Assembly (NCBI GenBank): GCA_029977305.1
Contig: JAPOLF010000131.1
Span: 1 to 5,827, forward strand
Reading direction: 5' to 3'
Length of the DNA stretch: 5,827 nucleotides
Origin: a bacterium
GTDB lineage: Bacteria; Chloroflexota; Chloroflexia; Thermomicrobiales; UBA6265
Shown: one piece after another, positions 4,801 to 5,827 of the stretch
How the letters are laid out: each line of letters starts with the position of its first letter
Position numbering within the stretch: the stretch's first letter is position 1
The notes under the pieces: generated by a model
What the model was told of the DNA's origin: nothing
Database searches by the model: none
The model's input: the letters and a program-made list of their open reading frames with translations, nothing else
Position numbers and translations under genes: made by a program

Positions 4801-5827
4801 ATGGCCAAGGTGATCATGCCCAAGATGGGCGACGCAATGGAGGAGGGAACACTCCTCCGCTGGCTGAAGAATGTCGGAGACCAGGTCAACGCGGGCGACC
4901 CGATCGCGGAGATCGAGACCGACAAGGTCTCGCTCGAGATCGAGGCGCAGGAAAGCGGGGTGCTCTCGCGGCAGGTGGTTGCTGAGGGCGCGGTGGTGCC
5001 GATCGGCGCGGTGATCGCGACGCTCGGCGACGAAGTGCTCGAGGAGGCCGCGGCGGCGGCACCGGTTGCCGCGGCACCGGCGGCGGTGGCCGCTGCGCCT
5101 GCGCCGGAACCGGTGGTCGCGGTGCAGGCAGCGTCGATGACCACCAACGGCCACGCGCCGAGCGTCTCCCCGGCGACGGCTGCGGTGCCCGCGCCCGGCG
5201 AGCGCATTCGCGCCTCTCCGCTGGTGAAGCGGCTCGCGGCGGAGCACGGGATCGATCTGAACGTGATCCCGGGGACGGGTCCCGGCGGCCGCATCGTCAA
5301 GGACGACCTGCAGCCGTACCTGACCGGTGCGCGCCCGAAGCCGACGGCGGCTGCGGTGGCTGCACCGGCCTTCACGCCGACGCCGGTGCCGGCATCGCGT
5401 GGTGGGCGCACGGTGGTGCCGTTGACCAAGATCAAGAAGACGACCGGACGGCGGATGATCGAGTCCGTGTCGACGGCGCCGCACTTCTTCGTCACGGCGG
5501 ACATCGAGATGGATGCCGCGGTGGCCTTCCGCGAGCAGGTGAACCGCGCCGCAGATGCCACCGGGGTGAAGATCTCCTACAACGACCTCGTGGTGAAGGC
5601 GTGCGCGAATGCGTTGCGGCGCTTCCCGAACCTGAACTCGTCGATCGATGGAGACACGATCGTCCAGCACCACAACATCGACGTGAACCTCGCGGTGGCG
5701 TTGGAGGACGGGTTGATCGCGCCGTTCATCCCCGACACGGATCGGCAGACGCTGGGCACGGTCTCGGCCATGGCGAAGGATCTGATCGGGCGGGCACGCA
5801 GCGGGCAGTTGCTGCCCAACGAGTACC
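4801..5827 (+). CDS. pdhC: pyruvate dehydrogenase E2 component, dihydrolipoamide acetyltransferase (3' end outside window)
   Basis: The first 342 residues of the E2 core, which carries the acetyl group on lipoyl-lysine and transfers it to CoA. The lipoyl domain spans about 1-80: 'MPKMGDAMEEGTLLRW' at the start and 'EIETDKVSLE' with the lipoylated Lys at position 42. An Ala/Pro/Val-rich flexible linker covers about 81-135. The peripheral-subunit-binding domain is at about 136-175 ('IRASPLVKRLAAEHGIDL', then 'GTGPGGRIVKDDL'). A second Ala/Pro linker runs to about 202. The acyltransferase domain begins at about 205 ('VVPLTKIKKTTGRRMIES', 'APHFFVTADIEMD', 'VKISYNDLVVKACANAL'). The frame is open to the last base, ending at 'LLPNEY', just before the usual 'G-G-T-F-T-I-S-N' segment. 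The catalytic His-x-x-x-Asp-Gly motif would lie outside the window. Only one lipoyl domain is present, as in many bacterial and mitochondrial-type E2s. ATG 4801 is 2 bases after the pdhB stop, with GGAGA 7 bases upstream inside pdhB. Confidence 0.95.
   Translation, partial: MAKVIMPKMGDAMEEGTLLRWLKNVGDQVNAGDPIAEIETDKVSLEIEAQESGVLSRQVVAEGAVVPIGAVIATLGDEVLEEAAAAAPVAAAPAAVAAAPAPEPVVAVQAASMTTNGHAPSVSPATAAVPAPGERIRASPLVKRLAAEHGIDLNVIPGTGPGGRIVKDDLQPYLTGARPKPTAAAVAAPAFTPTPVPASRGGRTVVPLTKIKKTTGRRMIESVSTAPHFFVTADIEMDAAVAFREQVNRAADATGVKISYNDLVVKACANALRRFPNLNSSIDGDTIVQHHNIDVNLAVALEDGLIAPFIPDTDRQTLGTVSAMAKDLIGRARSGQLLPNEY

Noticed and set aside
5041..5205. Ala/Pro-rich repeats in pdhC as a DNA repeat or mobile feature
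   Set aside because: This is the normal flexible inter-domain linker of E2 proteins; the DNA repetition follows from Ala/Pro codons.
4638..5673. Two long - strand ORFs opposite pdhC
   Set aside because: The + strand frame from 4801 encodes an unmistakable E2 with lipoyl, binding and acyltransferase domains; the antisense frames are Ala/Arg/Ser-rich artefacts.

Overview
This is a GC-rich bacterial window carrying ordinary chromosomal metabolic genes. I see no mobile element, CRISPR array, phage gene, tRNA or rRNA. GC-rich third positions, one GTG start next to a strong Shine-Dalgarno site, and long antisense shadow ORFs all indicate a high-GC genome. The gene content would fit a Chloroflexota (Thermomicrobia-like) or actinobacterial-type organism, but that is a weak inference and no marker gene settles it.

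Left part (1-1473, + strand): the C-terminal part of an FGGY-family carbohydrate kinase runs in from outside the window. Thirteen bases after it comes a class II (FucA/AraD-type) aldolase. Together they look like the end of a catabolic operon that phosphorylates a ketose and cleaves the ketose phosphate. The aldolase keeps its zinc histidines and phosphate-site serines but has Ala where the FucA catalytic Glu should be. A near-perfect GC-rich hairpin (1507-1534) follows and probably serves as a two-way terminator between converging transcripts.

Middle part (1560-2414, - strand): three genes read leftwards in close succession. They are a SnoaL-like small cyclase-fold protein, a YggT/Ycf19 two-helix membrane protein, and a 36-residue single-helix membrane peptide with a good ribosome binding site. 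The spacing (42 and 27 bases) is compatible with one transcript.

Divergent intergenic region (2415-2697): it separates the leftward trio from the rightward pdh genes. It holds a weak -10-like hexamer, a TTGTG-N7-CACAA inverted repeat and a small possible leader hairpin. None is conclusive.

Right part (2698-5827, + strand): a compact operon encodes pyruvate dehydrogenase E1 alpha, E1 beta and E2, with gaps of 40 and 2 bases. E1 alpha and beta are the separate-subunit type found in mitochondria, plastids and many bacteria. E2 has one lipoyl domain, an Ala/Pro linker, a peripheral-subunit-binding domain and the start of the acyltransferase domain, and is cut off by the window end. E1 and E2 convert pyruvate to acetyl-CoA; the E3 dihydrolipoyl dehydrogenase is not in view and may lie downstream.
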